Source: Peptococcaceae bacterium
Lineage (GTDB): Bacteria > Bacillota > Desulfitobacteriia > Desulfitobacteriales > Syntrophobotulaceae
Assembly (NCBI GenBank): GCA_009778595.1
Contig: WRJI01000018.1
Location: 1-35,710 of the forward strand
Direction of reading: 5' to 3'
Length of the DNA stretch: 35,710 nucleotides
Shown here: positions 8,103-16,408 of the stretch, in pieces
Layout of the letters: every line of letters begins with the position of its first letter
Position numbering within the stretch: the stretch's first letter is position 1
The notes under the pieces: generated by a model
The model's input: the letters and a program-made list of their open reading frames with translations, nothing else
Database searches by the model: none
What the model was told of the DNA's origin: nothing
Translations under genes and position numbers: made by a program

Positions 8103-9191
8103 ATGTCGAACAATTGTTATGATTTATACGCCCAAGGCGATCCCGGAGAACCCGGCCCCGCCGGGGTAGAAGGACCAACCGGCCCTCAAGGGCCCCGCGG
8201 CCCTGTGGGACCTCAAGGGGAGAAAGGAGACAAAGGAGATCCGGGTAACCCCGGTCCCGTCGGGCCCAGAGGGCCGGTGGGCCCTCAGGGTGCCCGGGGA
8301 CCCCAAGGGGTTCGGGGCGATATTGGGCCCCAAGGAGATCCGGGACACCTGGGGATTCAGGGTGTGAAAGGCGACCCCGGACCTATGGGTCCGGCAGGCC
8401 CTATGGGCCCTATCGGGCCTAAAGGAGATCCGGGTTCCGTGGGCCCCCAAGGGCCGGCCGGTCCGGAAGGGGTTACCGGCCCCGGCGGTTCCGTGGGGCC
8501 CCAAGGCCCCATGGGCCCTGAAGGTCCAGCCGGAGCAGAAGGCCCCATGGGTCCGGAAGGTCCCATGGGCTGCCAGGGTCCCCAAGGAGATCAGGGCCCG
8601 CAAGGTGATACAGGCCCCCAAGGGGTTCAGGGTATCATCGGCCCCACCGGTCCCATGGGAGCCGGAGATACAGGCCCTACCGGGCCCACAGGAGCAGTCG
8701 GAGCTGTTGGTCCTACCGGTTCTGCCGGAGCAGCCGGAGCCAGGGGTCCAACCGGTTCAATCGGGGCCACCGGAGCCATGGGTCCGACCGGCCCCACAGG
8801 AGCCACCGGTGCCGCCGGCCCCGTCGGCCACACCGATATAGTTCATTATTCGGTCACCGAAACGGCGACAGGGGCCTTGTACAACGGTAAACCCGTTTAC
8901 AGGCAAACCTTTTCAGTCAGTATTACCAGCCCCGCCAATGTTGAAGCTACCGGGATCCTCATCGCTACGCCAAATTATGTCGAGACAATCATCAACATCG
9001 GAGGCTCTTTCGAAACCAACAGCAGTATAACGAATATGGGAAAACACCCAATTAAATCAATTCCTATAACGAATTTAATCTATTTTCTTATTTTTATAGA
9101 TAGTGGCGGCATTTTACGTTATCGCACTTCTTCGGTTCTTGAACGTACCAGCGCGTCTGCGGAGGCCTGGGTAGATTATACGAAAGTCTAA
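8103..9191 (+). CDS. Collagen-like repeat protein with phage-like C-terminal domain (paralogue 1)
   Basis: This 362-residue protein has a short N-terminal tail ([11 protein letters not shown]), about 235 residues of Gly-X-Y triplets, and a globular C-terminal domain from about 248. Many triplets are GPQ, GPM, GDP and GAT, with charged GEKGDKGDP blocks, so it should form a collagen-type triple helix. The C-terminal domain carries [20 protein letters not shown] and ends [10 protein letters not shown], a pattern I associate with the trimeric ends of phage tail or host surface proteins. No signal peptide, LPXTG motif or membrane segment is visible; this matches spore-surface collagen-like proteins such as BclA, which have no Sec signal, or phage fibres. 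AAGGAGA precedes the ATG. The next gene is a paralogue in the same orientation 58 bp downstream. Spore exosporium or appendage location is inference. Confidence 0.9.
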   Translation: MSNNCYDLYAQGDPGEPGPAGVEGPTGPQGPRGPVGPQGEKGDKGDPGNPGPVGPRGPVGPQGARGPQGVRGDIGPQGDPGHLGIQGVKGDPGPMGPAGPMGPIGPKGDPGSVGPQGPAGPEGVTGPGGSVGPQGPMGPEGPAGAEGPMGPEGPMGCQGPQGDQGPQGDTGPQGVQGIIGPTGPMGAGDTGPTGPTGAVGAVGPTGSAGAAGARGPTGSIGATGAMGPTGPTGATGAAGPVGHTDIVHYSVTETATGALYNGKPVYRQTFSVSITSPANVEATGILIATPNYVETIINIGGSFETNSSITNMGKHPIKSIPITNLIYFLIFIDSGGILRYRTSSVLERTSASAEAWVDYTKV

Positions 9192-9249
9192 TTCGGGATG
9201 CGCCCGGAAGAATGGCTCTACTAATACTAAAACAGCAAGGAGAGATTCC

Positions 9250-10323
9250 ATGGCAAACAACAATTGCAATTCATATCCCAAAGGCGAACCGGGGGATTCG
9301 GGACCGATAGGGGTACAAGGACCCACCGGTCCCACGGGGCCTCGGGGTCCTATGGGACCAAGGGGAGAGAAAGGTAGCAAGGGCGATCCCGGTTGCCCCG
9401 GGCCCTACGGTCCGTTGGGTTCGATGGGATCACAAGGCGCCCGAGGCGCACAAGGGGTTCGTGGAGATATAGGGCCCCAGGGAGATTCAGGATGTCAAGG
9501 CCCCCAGGGAACGAGAGGCAATCCGGGACCTCAGGGGCCTACCGGACCTATAGGGCCTATCGGTGCTCAAGGCGACCAGGGATCTATAGGATCCAGAGGG
9601 CCAATGGGTGCGGAAGGCTCTGCCGGCATTGAAGGTCCTGTCGGTTCCCAAGGTCCCATAGGACCAGAGGGCCCGGCGGGAGCAGAAGGCCCTATGGGCA
9701 CCGAAGGCGCCTTGGGATGCCAGGGTCCCGATGGGGAACAGGGACCTCAAGGTGAACAGGGATTCCAAGGGGAGCAGGGCATTACCGGTCCCATTGGGCC
9801 CACCGGAATTGGCACTACCGGCGCCACCGGTCCTGCCGGTGAAGGGGGTGTCACCGGACCTACCGGTACTACTGGAGCCGAAGCCGTCGGCCCAACAGGA
9901 CCAGTGGGAGAGGCTGGAGCCACCGGCCCCACAGGACCCGTAGGAGCGGTTGGCGCCATCGGTCCCACGGGCCCAAATGCCGATTATTCGTCCACCGAGA
10001 CAGCAACAGGGGAGATGTACAATGGCAAGCCTGTTTACCGCCGATCCTTTGTCATCAGTATTACCACTGCCGCCAATATCCAAAATAGCGATATACTTGT
10101 TCTTGATATCAATTATTTCGATACGTTGGTCGACGGCGGAGGTTCATACAGAACCGGTAACGGATTGGAACAGGTTGCGATAAATGCCGCATACCTCTCA
10201 ACACCCAGCTCTTATTTCGCTGTCAGGATGCCCGCTACTGGTACTTTGAATTATTTCACCATGACACCCTACACGCGAACCAGCATGCCCGCACGGATCT
10301 GGATTGATTATACGAAACTATAA
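9250..10323 (+). CDS. Collagen-like repeat protein with phage-like C-terminal domain (paralogue 2)
   Basis: A 357-residue tandem paralogue of the preceding gene with the same plan: N-terminal tail [18 protein letters not shown], about 230 residues of Gly-X-Y triplets with one interruption (GAEAVGPTG), and a C-terminal domain beginning [20 protein letters not shown] and ending [10 protein letters not shown]. The N-terminal 130 residues and the domain edges are close to paralogue 1, whereas the middle of the C-terminal domain ([16 protein letters not shown]) differs more, as expected if that face binds a ligand or diversifies. AAGGAGA precedes the ATG. The stop codon is four bases before the second palindromic element, whose internal hairpin and T-run may end the transcript. 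The two proteins could form heterotrimers; this is inference. Confidence 0.9.
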   Translation: MANNNCNSYPKGEPGDSGPIGVQGPTGPTGPRGPMGPRGEKGSKGDPGCPGPYGPLGSMGSQGARGAQGVRGDIGPQGDSGCQGPQGTRGNPGPQGPTGPIGPIGAQGDQGSIGSRGPMGAEGSAGIEGPVGSQGPIGPEGPAGAEGPMGTEGALGCQGPDGEQGPQGEQGFQGEQGITGPIGPTGIGTTGATGPAGEGGVTGPTGTTGAEAVGPTGPVGEAGATGPTGPVGAVGAIGPTGPNADYSSTETATGEMYNGKPVYRRSFVISITTAANIQNSDILVLDINYFDTLVDGGGSYRTGNGLEQVAINAAYLSTPSSYFAVRMPATGTLNYFTMTPYTRTSMPARIWIDYTKL

Positions 10324-10327
10324 CGGA

Positions 10328-10424
10328 CCCTGGGTAGGGTTGGGCTTCGGGAGAACCCAAAAGCCCGCGTATTTTTTCCCCTTTTCTAGGGCTACGTCAG
10401 GCGGGGGATTGGGTTCTCCCTCCC
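10328..10424 (+). repeat. Palindromic element, one-sided copy
   Basis: Closely related to 7717-7829 and in the same orientation, but the right terminal repeat is missing: after TTGGGTTCTCCC the sequence passes into a truncated gene. GGGCTT at 10342-10347 can pair with AAGCCC at 10361-10366, followed by T6 at 10372-10377, so it may terminate transcription of the collagen-like pair. Confidence 0.8.
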
Positions 10425-10906
10425 CGGAGGATTTTATTGAGGGCAGCGAGCTTTCAGTCAAGCGAAATCCTTTATTGGCGCAACTCATGTATTACGTTAA
10501 TGATATTGAAAGCTTCGGCACCGGCTTAAAAAGAATCACCGATGCTTGCGATGCCGCAGGAGTTAAAGTTGAGTTCAAAATGCTGAAACTTGGCTTTTCT
10601 GTGATATTTTATCGTCCTGATATTTCTATCTCCGATGGTAGCATCGGTGATAGCATCGGAGAAAACATCGGAGATAGCGTCGGTGTAAACGAAACACAAC
10701 GTCAAATTATTGCAAAAATGAGCGAGAATCCAAAAATCAGCGCAAAAGCAATTGCATTAGAAATCGGAATCGCCCCACGAAATGTTGAGGCTAATATAAC
10801 AATCTTAAAACAAGCTAAAATAATTGATCGGGTTGGCACACCAAAGGGCGGGCATTGGGTTTTAAATCAAAACGGTGATACGCAAGGGGGTAAAGGAAAT
10901 GGTTGA
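10425..10906 (+). pseudogene. 5'-truncated ATP-binding regulator / RecG-like helicase-related gene (C-terminal part)
   Basis: The in-frame segment from about PEDFIEGSELSVKRNPLLAQ is the C-terminal region of the large family annotated as AlbA-type (divergent AAA_4) regulators or ATP-dependent DNA helicase RecG-related proteins. Diagnostic features are RNPLLAQLMYYVNDIESFGTGLKRITDAC and FKMLKLGFSVIFYRP, then a winged-helix segment (RQIIAKMSENPKISAKAIALEIGIAPRNVEANI) ending near HWVLNQ. The N-terminal AlbA/ATP-binding part is absent. The frame is extended artificially through the palindromic element to 10304, so translation would give a meaningless N-terminus. The inner stretch SDGSIGDSIGENIGDSVG is a small tandem repeat common in this family's linkers. 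The palindromic element lies exactly at the break. Confidence 0.82.
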
Positions 10907-10926
10907 ACAAAAAGCATTAAAAAATA

Positions 10927-10955
10927 TTGACAAATAAACATAAATAAAATATAAT
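10927..10955 (+). promoter_or_regulatory. Consensus sigma-A promoter for the ccpN-ppsR-ppdK operon
   Basis: TTGACA at 10927-10932 and TATAAT at 10950-10955 are separated by exactly 17 bp in an AT-rich context: both hexamers are perfect consensus. Transcription should start near 10962, giving a leader of about 240 nt before the ccpN-like gene. Confidence 0.8.
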
Positions 10956-11202
10956 AAAATATGAATAAAAGTGTCTTCGGGATCTCTCTTTCGGACATCT
11001 CTATCTCTGCGCATATGATTCATATGTTCAAGAGACAATACGGAGGGCGCTGACGAATCAAGGAACTGAGAATTAATGTCGGAATATTAGCGTGATTCAG
11101 GAGGAAATAAAGCAATTCGTAAAGAATTACCAGACAAAGAATCAGTTATCGCAGAATGTCAGGGACCACGCCCATTGCTTGCATTAAGGGGATGAGAAGG
11201 GA
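10956..11202 (+). other. Long untranslated leader with inverted motifs
   Basis: No convincing gene is present between the promoter and 11203. It contains two CATATG palindromes three bases apart (11012-11017 and 11021-11026), a candidate dimer site, and a 26-bp stretch at 11137-11162 (AAGAATCAGTTATCGCAGAA...) that recurs with three mismatches at 17889-17914. I recognise no riboswitch class. Confidence 0.4.
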
Positions 11203-11838
11203 ATGCAATTGAACGAACGACAACAGGGTATCGTGGAACTTTTGAAAAAAGAAAGTCCTTTAACGACAGACTCAATGGCTGACGCTTTCCAGGTATCCCG
11301 GTCTGCTTTGCGTGCTGATCTGGCGATGTTGGTGGCGTGGGGGATGTTGGAGCAGTTGCCGCGTTTAGGGTACGCCTATTGCAATGATTTTGATGATAAA
11401 AAAGCGATCCGGGAACGTGTCCAACATTTGCGTGTCAAGGATTTCATGAGTTTACCGGTGTCCGTGCGAGATGATTGCAGTTTGCATGATGCTTTGGTTG
11501 CCTTGTTCACACATGAGGTTGCCGGTATTATTGTTGTGGGCAAATCCCGTGAGCTTAAGGGAATTGTATCCCGTAAGGATTTTCTGAGGGCTTCTCTAGG
11601 CAAAGTTGACTTCCAACAGGTGCCAATAAGTGTTATAATGACTCGTATGCCAAACATTGTTATGGCCTTGCCGGATGAGCGCATTGTTGACGCCGCCGGG
11701 AAGCTGATCAAGCATCAGATTGATACCATTCCTGTTACTGAGGTCTATTTGGAGTCTGATGGTTCCGAGGTCTATCATGTCATCGGCAGTTTTACGAAAA
11801 CCAGCGTAGCGGATCTGTTTGTTGATTTAACGTCATAG
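11203..11838 (+). CDS. ccpN: CcpN-like HTH-CBS transcriptional repressor
   Basis: The 211-residue protein has an N-terminal HTH (residues about 5-55: RQQGIVELLKKESPLT, VSRSALRADLAML) and two CBS domains (about 75-130, HLRVKDFMSLPV to GIVSRKDFLRA; and about 143-205, VIMTRMPNIVMALP to HVIGSFTKTSVADLF). This is the architecture of Bacillus CcpN (YqzB), a repressor of gluconeogenic genes that responds to nucleotides through its CBS pair. In Bacillus the gene is followed by the ppsR homologue yqfL, and here the order is the same with ppdK next. GAGAAGGG precedes the ATG. It probably controls this operon in response to energy state; the target sites are not proved. Confidence 0.88.
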   Translation: MQLNERQQGIVELLKKESPLTTDSMADAFQVSRSALRADLAMLVAWGMLEQLPRLGYAYCNDFDDKKAIRERVQHLRVKDFMSLPVSVRDDCSLHDALVALFTHEVAGIIVVGKSRELKGIVSRKDFLRASLGKVDFQQVPISVIMTRMPNIVMALPDERIVDAAGKLIKHQIDTIPVTEVYLESDGSEVYHVIGSFTKTSVADLFVDLTS

Positions 11839-11879
11839 GATTGGGGTTCGAGCCACGAACCATCGGATAAGGGGGGTTC

Positions 11880-12725
11880 ATGGACAAAGAGACAGGCGCC
11901 GTTTTGCCGAATCAGGGTGTTGAGGCTTATACCGTTTATGTTGTTTCGGACGCTTTGGGGGAAACGGCGGAATTCGTCTGCCGAGCTGCGACGTCTCAGT
12001 TTGCCGGAGCCCGGACCAAGATCCGCAAGATTCCTTATGTCCGGGATGTTTCCCAAATCGACGAACTCATGGCAGACGCTGCCGATGAAAACGCCATCGT
12101 GCTCTACACCTTGGTCGTAGATGAACTCAGTAAATATCTACAGGAACAGGCAGAGGAGAGATCCGTGGTGGCGGTGGATGTGTTGGGACCTCTGGTTGAC
12201 GCCATTTCGACCAGAATTCAGAGAAGCCCTAAGAGTGTACCTAATATTACGAACCGTCTTGATGCCGATTATTTCAAAAAAATTGAGGCTATTGAGTTCG
12301 CCGTCAAGTATGACGACGGCAAAGATCCCAGGGGTGTTCTGTACTCAGATGTGACACTGATCGGTATCTCCCGGACATCAAAGACGCCTTTGAGCATGTA
12401 TCTGGCACATAAAGGGATCAAAGTGGCTAACATACCGCTCGTGCCCGAAGTCGCGCCTCCGCGAGAATTGTTCTTGGTTCCTTCCCGAAAGGTTTTTGGG
12501 CTCGTGCTAGATCCCAACAAGCTTAATGAGATTCGGGGCGAACGGCTTAAGACCTTGGGCTTGGGGGTTTCCGCTGATTACGCCAGCATCGACCGAATTA
12601 TGGAGGAACTCTATTACGGAGATCAGATTATCAAGAAAGTTGGTTGTATGGTTATTAACACAACCCACAGAGCCATTGAAGAAACCGCGAGTATCATTTT
12701 ACACAAAATATATAAGGGAGAGTAG
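11880..12725 (+). CDS. ppsR: Pyruvate phosphate dikinase regulatory protein (kinase/phosphorylase)
   Basis: This 281-residue DUF299 protein is the bifunctional regulator of PPDK. It inactivates the enzyme by ADP-dependent phosphorylation of a Thr next to the catalytic His and reactivates it by phosphate-dependent dephosphorylation. The family P-loop GISRTSKTPLS begins at Gly162. The N-terminal VYVVSDALGETAEFVCRAA and the C-terminal NTTHRAIEETASIIL are also typical. Length is usual (about 270-280). It starts 41 bases after the ccpN-like gene with AAGGGGGG nearby and ends seven bases before ppdK, so the regulator and its target enzyme are made together. The target Thr457 is present in the PPDK encoded next. 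Confidence 0.93.
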   Translation: MDKETGAVLPNQGVEAYTVYVVSDALGETAEFVCRAATSQFAGARTKIRKIPYVRDVSQIDELMADAADENAIVLYTLVVDELSKYLQEQAEERSVVAVDVLGPLVDAISTRIQRSPKSVPNITNRLDADYFKKIEAIEFAVKYDDGKDPRGVLYSDVTLIGISRTSKTPLSMYLAHKGIKVANIPLVPEVAPPRELFLVPSRKVFGLVLDPNKLNEIRGERLKTLGLGVSADYASIDRIMEELYYGDQIIKKVGCMVINTTHRAIEETASIILHKIYKGE

Positions 12726-12731
12726 GTTTTT

Positions 12732-15446
12732 ATGGGCGAAAAGTACGTTTTTCTGTTCCGGGAAGGGAACGCCGGCATGAAGGCGCTTTTGGGTGGCAAA
12801 GGCGCTAATCTGGCGGAGATGGTTAACATCGGTCTCAATGTGCCACCTGGTTTCACGATTACGACCGACGCCTGCAGGGAGTATTATAACAACGGGCGTC
12901 AGCTTCCGGATGGGCTCTGGGAGCAAGTGTTGCCGGCCATTAAGGTCGTTGAGGAAGACACGGGTAAGCGTTTCGGCGACCTGAACAACCCTCTGCTGGT
13001 TTCCGTACGTTCCGGTGCTATGTTTTCTATGCCTGGCATGATGGACACAATTCTGAATCTGGGTCTCAACAATCAGACGGTGGAAGCCTTGGCCAAACGC
13101 ACGGATAACCCGCGTTTCGCTTATGACTGCTACCGTCGTTTCATTCAGATGTTCGGCGATGTGGTCTTGGAGATCGAAGGGTTTCATTTCGAAGAAGAAC
13201 TTGAACGAGCCAAAGAGATTCAGAGCGCGGCTACCGGTTTGGCGGTTGAATATGACTCCCAGCTTAACACCGAGTCCTTGAAAAAGCTTGTTGAGTCTTT
13301 CAAGGAGGTTGTGCTGAAGGAGTCGGGGACACCTTTCCCTGATGAGCCTTTGGATCAGCTCCGTCAAGCTGTGTTGGCGGTGTTCCGGTCTTGGGGTAAC
13401 CACAGGGCTGTGGTTTATCGCAAAGCGAACAGAATCCCTGACGATCTGGGGACTGCCGTCAATATCCAGTCTATGGTCTTTGGGAATATGGGCGACGATT
13501 CAGGAACAGGGGTGGCTTTTACCCGCAGCCCATCGACAGGGGAGAAGGTGTTGTACGGAGAATATCTGATGAACGCCCAAGGTGAGGATGTGGTGGCCGG
13601 GATTCGTACCCCGAAATCAATCAGCAGTTTGGAGCAGGAGAATCCTGAGGTTTTTGCCCAGTTTAACACCATCGCTAAATCTTTGGAAAACCATTATAAG
13701 AATATGCAGGATATTGAGTTTACCATTGAGAAAGGGAGGCTCTTCATTCTGCAAACCCGTAATGGCAAATGCACGATCTCGGCGCAGTTGCGCATCGCGG
13801 TTGACCTTTGCAGCGAAGGGCTGATCGACCGTGAGGAAGCTGTGGCACGAATTGATGCTTATCAGATCGGGACACTGCTTCATCGTCGTATAGACGATAA
13901 AGCGGTGCTTAATGTGGTGGCTACCGGGCTGGCGGCTTCACCGGGAGCGGCTTCCGGCAAAATTGTTTTTGACGCGGATACGGCGGAAGCCCGTGGTTCC
14001 GCAGAAGAGAAGGTTTTGTTGGTGCGTGTGGAAACAACCCCGGATGATATTCACGGCATGTTGGCAGCTCAAGGAATTCTGACAAGCCGCGGCGGCATGA
14101 CGAGTCATGCGGCCGTCGTGGCCCGCCATATGGGTAAACCGGCGGTTTGCGGTTGTGAAGCCCTGAAAATCGACTATGTTGCCAAGACCTTAACCATTGG
14201 AGACACTGTTTATCAAGAGAATGATGTGTTGTCTCTTGACGGTGGTACGGGCCGTGTCATTGCCGGGGAAGTGCCAATGCGCGACCCGGAATTGAGCGAC
14301 GAGTTCATGACCGTGCTGAAATGGACCGATGATATCCGCAACTTGAAAGTTATGGCCAACGCTGATACGCCCCCGGATGCCGCGGCAGCCCGGGAGTTTG
14401 GGGCTGAAGGTATCGGCCTTTGCCGTACCGAGCATATGTTCATGGATCAGGCGCGCTTGCCTATTGTCCAAAAAATGATTCTGGCATCAACTTTGGCTGA
14501 GCGTCAAGAAGCTCTGGATCTGTTGCTGCCTATGCAGGAAGGGGATTTCTACGGGATCCTCAAAGCCATGCACGATCTGCCTGTGACAATCCGGCTGCTT
14601 GATCCGCCTTTGCATGAGTTCTTACCGAATCCGGAGGGGATTGTTAAAGAGTTGCACACCCTGCGTGCTCAGGCAGCTGCTTTCGGGGAAGGATCCCAAC
14701 TAAACACGGCCGATCAGGACAAGCTTGACAAGATCAAAGAGGAAATCCTGAGCCAGGAAGCCATATTGCAGAAGATCCGGTCTCTTCACGAAGCGAATCC
14801 CATGTTGGGCCATCGCGGTTGCCGGGTTGGCATCACCTATCCGGAAGTCTACGCCATGCAAGCCCGCGCGGTTTTCTTGGCGACTGCCCGGTTGGTTAAA
14901 GAAGGGGTCACGGTCTATCCGTTGGTCAAGATTCCTCTTATAGCCCATTTCCGGGAAATGCAGGAGATGCGCAAAGTTGTTGTGGCGGAAGCGGACAAAG
15001 TCATGGCTGAACAGAATATGACCTTCTTTTATCAGGTTGGTGCTATGCTGGAAGTACCCCGGGCCGCGGTGACTGCGGATGAGATCGCGCCTTATTCAGA
15101 TTTCTTCTCGTTCGGGACCAACGATATGACCCAAACCGTCTTCGGGTTCTCCCGGGACGATGCTGAAGGCAAGTTCCTGCCTGTCTATACGGAGAACAAG
15201 ATCTTGCCTGAGAATCCTTTTGCGGTTCTTGACCAAGGCGGTGTCGGCAAGATTATGAAGATTGCCGTTGATTTGGCCCGATCAGTGAAACCGGAAATGA
15301 AGATCGGCATCTGCGGCGAACACGGCGGCGACCCGTTGTCGATTGAGTTCACAGAAACAATTGGGCTGGATTATGTGTCTTGTTCGCCTTTCAGGGTGCC
15401 TATAGCCCGGTTGGCGGCAGCCCAGAGCGCGCTTAAAAGCAATTGA
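12732..15446 (+). CDS. ppdK: Pyruvate phosphate dikinase
   Basis: PPDK interconverts ATP, phosphate and pyruvate with AMP, pyrophosphate and PEP. The 904-residue protein has the three expected parts: the ATP-grasp nucleotide-binding domain (start YVFLFREGNAGMKALLGGKG, then SVRSGAMFSMPGMMDT, and FTIEKGRLFILQTR near residue 340), the central swivelling phosphohistidine domain with GGMTSHAAVVARHMGKPA (His459, regulatory Thr457), and the C-terminal PEP/pyruvate TIM barrel (GIGLCRTEHMF, MLGHRGCR, FFSFGTNDMTQT, GICGEHGGDP with Cys861). All catalytic motifs are intact. GGGAGAG lies about ten bases before the ATG. It is the last gene of the operon, after its own regulator; a hairpin follows. Confidence 0.97.
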   Translation: MGEKYVFLFREGNAGMKALLGGKGANLAEMVNIGLNVPPGFTITTDACREYYNNGRQLPDGLWEQVLPAIKVVEEDTGKRFGDLNNPLLVSVRSGAMFSMPGMMDTILNLGLNNQTVEALAKRTDNPRFAYDCYRRFIQMFGDVVLEIEGFHFEEELERAKEIQSAATGLAVEYDSQLNTESLKKLVESFKEVVLKESGTPFPDEPLDQLRQAVLAVFRSWGNHRAVVYRKANRIPDDLGTAVNIQSMVFGNMGDDSGTGVAFTRSPSTGEKVLYGEYLMNAQGEDVVAGIRTPKSISSLEQENPEVFAQFNTIAKSLENHYKNMQDIEFTIEKGRLFILQTRNGKCTISAQLRIAVDLCSEGLIDREEAVARIDAYQIGTLLHRRIDDKAVLNVVATGLAASPGAASGKIVFDADTAEARGSAEEKVLLVRVETTPDDIHGMLAAQGILTSRGGMTSHAAVVARHMGKPAVCGCEALKIDYVAKTLTIGDTVYQENDVLSLDGGTGRVIAGEVPMRDPELSDEFMTVLKWTDDIRNLKVMANADTPPDAAAAREFGAEGIGLCRTEHMFMDQARLPIVQKMILASTLAERQEALDLLLPMQEGDFYGILKAMHDLPVTIRLLDPPLHEFLPNPEGIVKELHTLRAQAAAFGEGSQLNTADQDKLDKIKEEILSQEAILQKIRSLHEANPMLGHRGCRVGITYPEVYAMQARAVFLATARLVKEGVTVYPLVKIPLIAHFREMQEMRKVVVAEADKVMAEQNMTFFYQVGAMLEVPRAAVTADEIAPYSDFFSFGTNDMTQTVFGFSRDDAEGKFLPVYTENKILPENPFAVLDQGGVGKIMKIAVDLARSVKPEMKIGICGEHGGDPLSIEFTETIGLDYVSCSPFRVPIARLAAAQSALKSN

Positions 15447-15478
15447 CAGTTAGTCAGTACAGTTGGCAGCTAGAAAGA

Positions 15479-15513
15479 AGAGGGGGCATTACGCGATGGC
15501 GTAAGCCCTCTCT
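15479..15513 (+). terminator. Hairpin downstream of ppdK
   Basis: AAGGGGGC...TTACGC pairs with GCGTAA...GCCCTCTT-like bases (left arm 15479-15494, loop GATG, right arm 15499-15513) with one bulged A. The run after it is CT-rich, not a pure T-run, so it is a weak intrinsic terminator or RNA-stabilising structure. Confidence 0.5.
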
Positions 15514-15741
15514 CTGCAGGTGAGCCGGCATGTGATAACTCACCCCACACTCATTGGATGATGGGGTTCGTGATTTCGTCGTAATTCATTCTGCCGTAAT
15601 ATGCCGATTACCGCACTTTATTTGATCGGCTATAGATTGTGAGTATCCTTGTAACAGGAATTGTAATATCTCTCCTAAGTCACTTACATACTCGTTTTAT
15701 CTGAGAATTGCGAACAGTAAAATGACGTAGGAGGATATTTC
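15514..15741 (+). other. Intergenic region with a second hairpin
   Basis: No gene is evident. ACCCCA at 15542-15547 pairs with TGGGGT at 15562-15567, enclosing TCAT-TGG-ATGA, so a second stable stem-loop follows the ppdK hairpin. The last bases, GTAGGAGG, are the ribosome-binding site of the Xre gene. Confidence 0.4.
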
Positions 15742-16104
15742 ATGATGCGTGAATCTATTTTTGAACGATTTGATTTCACGAGTATTGGGCAAGCCATCAA
15801 AACAGCTCGAAGTTATCAGGGAATCACGCGAGAGAAACTCGCCGAGATGTTAGATTTGGCTCCCCGTTATATCATGGCGATTGAAAACCAAGGACAACAT
15901 CCCAGTTTTCAGGTTTTCTACGAACTCATTACGATGTTTAATATACTCGTTGATCAATATTTATTCCCGGAAAACCCCGAACTTGAAAGCGTGCAACGGC
16001 AGAATCTTTATAGCCTGCTTGATTCTCTTGACGAAAAAGATCTCATTATTATTGAAAGCACGGTAAGAGGGATTATCAAAGCCAAAACAGAAGGCAAGAT
16101 TTAG
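15742..16104 (+). CDS. Xre-family helix-turn-helix regulator
   Basis: A 120-residue protein with a Cro/CI-type HTH in residues about 12-70 (IGQAIKTARSYQGITREKLAEMLDLAPRYIMAIENQGQHPS) and an acidic helical C-terminal half ending in ESTVRGIIKAKTEGKI. AGGAGG lies nine bases before the ATG (a second ATG follows immediately). Proteins of this shape are common single-domain regulators in Clostridia, often linked to mobile DNA. It stands alone, with a truncated permease gene and an ATPase convergent to it, so its target is unknown. Confidence 0.85.
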   Translation: MMRESIFERFDFTSIGQAIKTARSYQGITREKLAEMLDLAPRYIMAIENQGQHPSFQVFYELITMFNILVDQYLFPENPELESVQRQNLYSLLDSLDEKDLIIIESTVRGIIKAKTEGKI

Positions 16105-16134
16105 TGGTCCCCTACAACTCAGAGAACCAAGCCG

Positions 16135-16365
16135 TCATTGCCCTTTTAATACCTCAACAGGATTACAATTCTCTATCTTGGAGATTGGCCGTATTAATGA
16201 GACGGAAATGATAATGGTATTTATGATGATAACCATTAATATGCTTACTGCTGTTATTCTAATGATTTCTCCATAGAAAACTATGTTCGTTTTGTCGGAG
16301 AACTGCGCAGAAGTCAAAAAGATGATTACGAACCAAGAATCAAAGAAATTGTTGCCAGCTTTCAA
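16135..16365 (-). pseudogene. C-terminal remnant of an FtsX/MacB-type ABC permease
   Basis: The 76-residue frame has one hydrophobic helix (ITAVSILMVIIINTIIISVSLI) followed by RPISKIENCNPVEVLKGQ and a stop. The ending is the usual close of FtsX/MacB-type permeases, in which a last helix is followed by a R-x-I-xx-x-P-V-E-x-L pattern. The first several hundred residues are missing, and no ABC ATPase partner is nearby, so this is most likely decay debris. The Met at 16365 is probably just an internal codon. Confidence 0.6.
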
Positions 16366-16408
16366 GTCATAGGAGAATGATCAACATTCATAGTTACTTT
16401 CGGTATCG

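Noticed and set aside
8124-8841. Long glycine/proline-rich frames opposite and overlapping the collagen-like genes
   Set aside because: They arise because Gly-Pro codons (GGN CCN) read as Gly-Pro on both strands and in shifted frames; the plus-strand genes have the ribosome-binding sites and globular C-terminal domains.
12699-13403. 234-codon minus-strand frame opposite ppdK
   Set aside because: It lies antisense to the ATP-grasp motifs of ppdK and has no ribosome-binding site.
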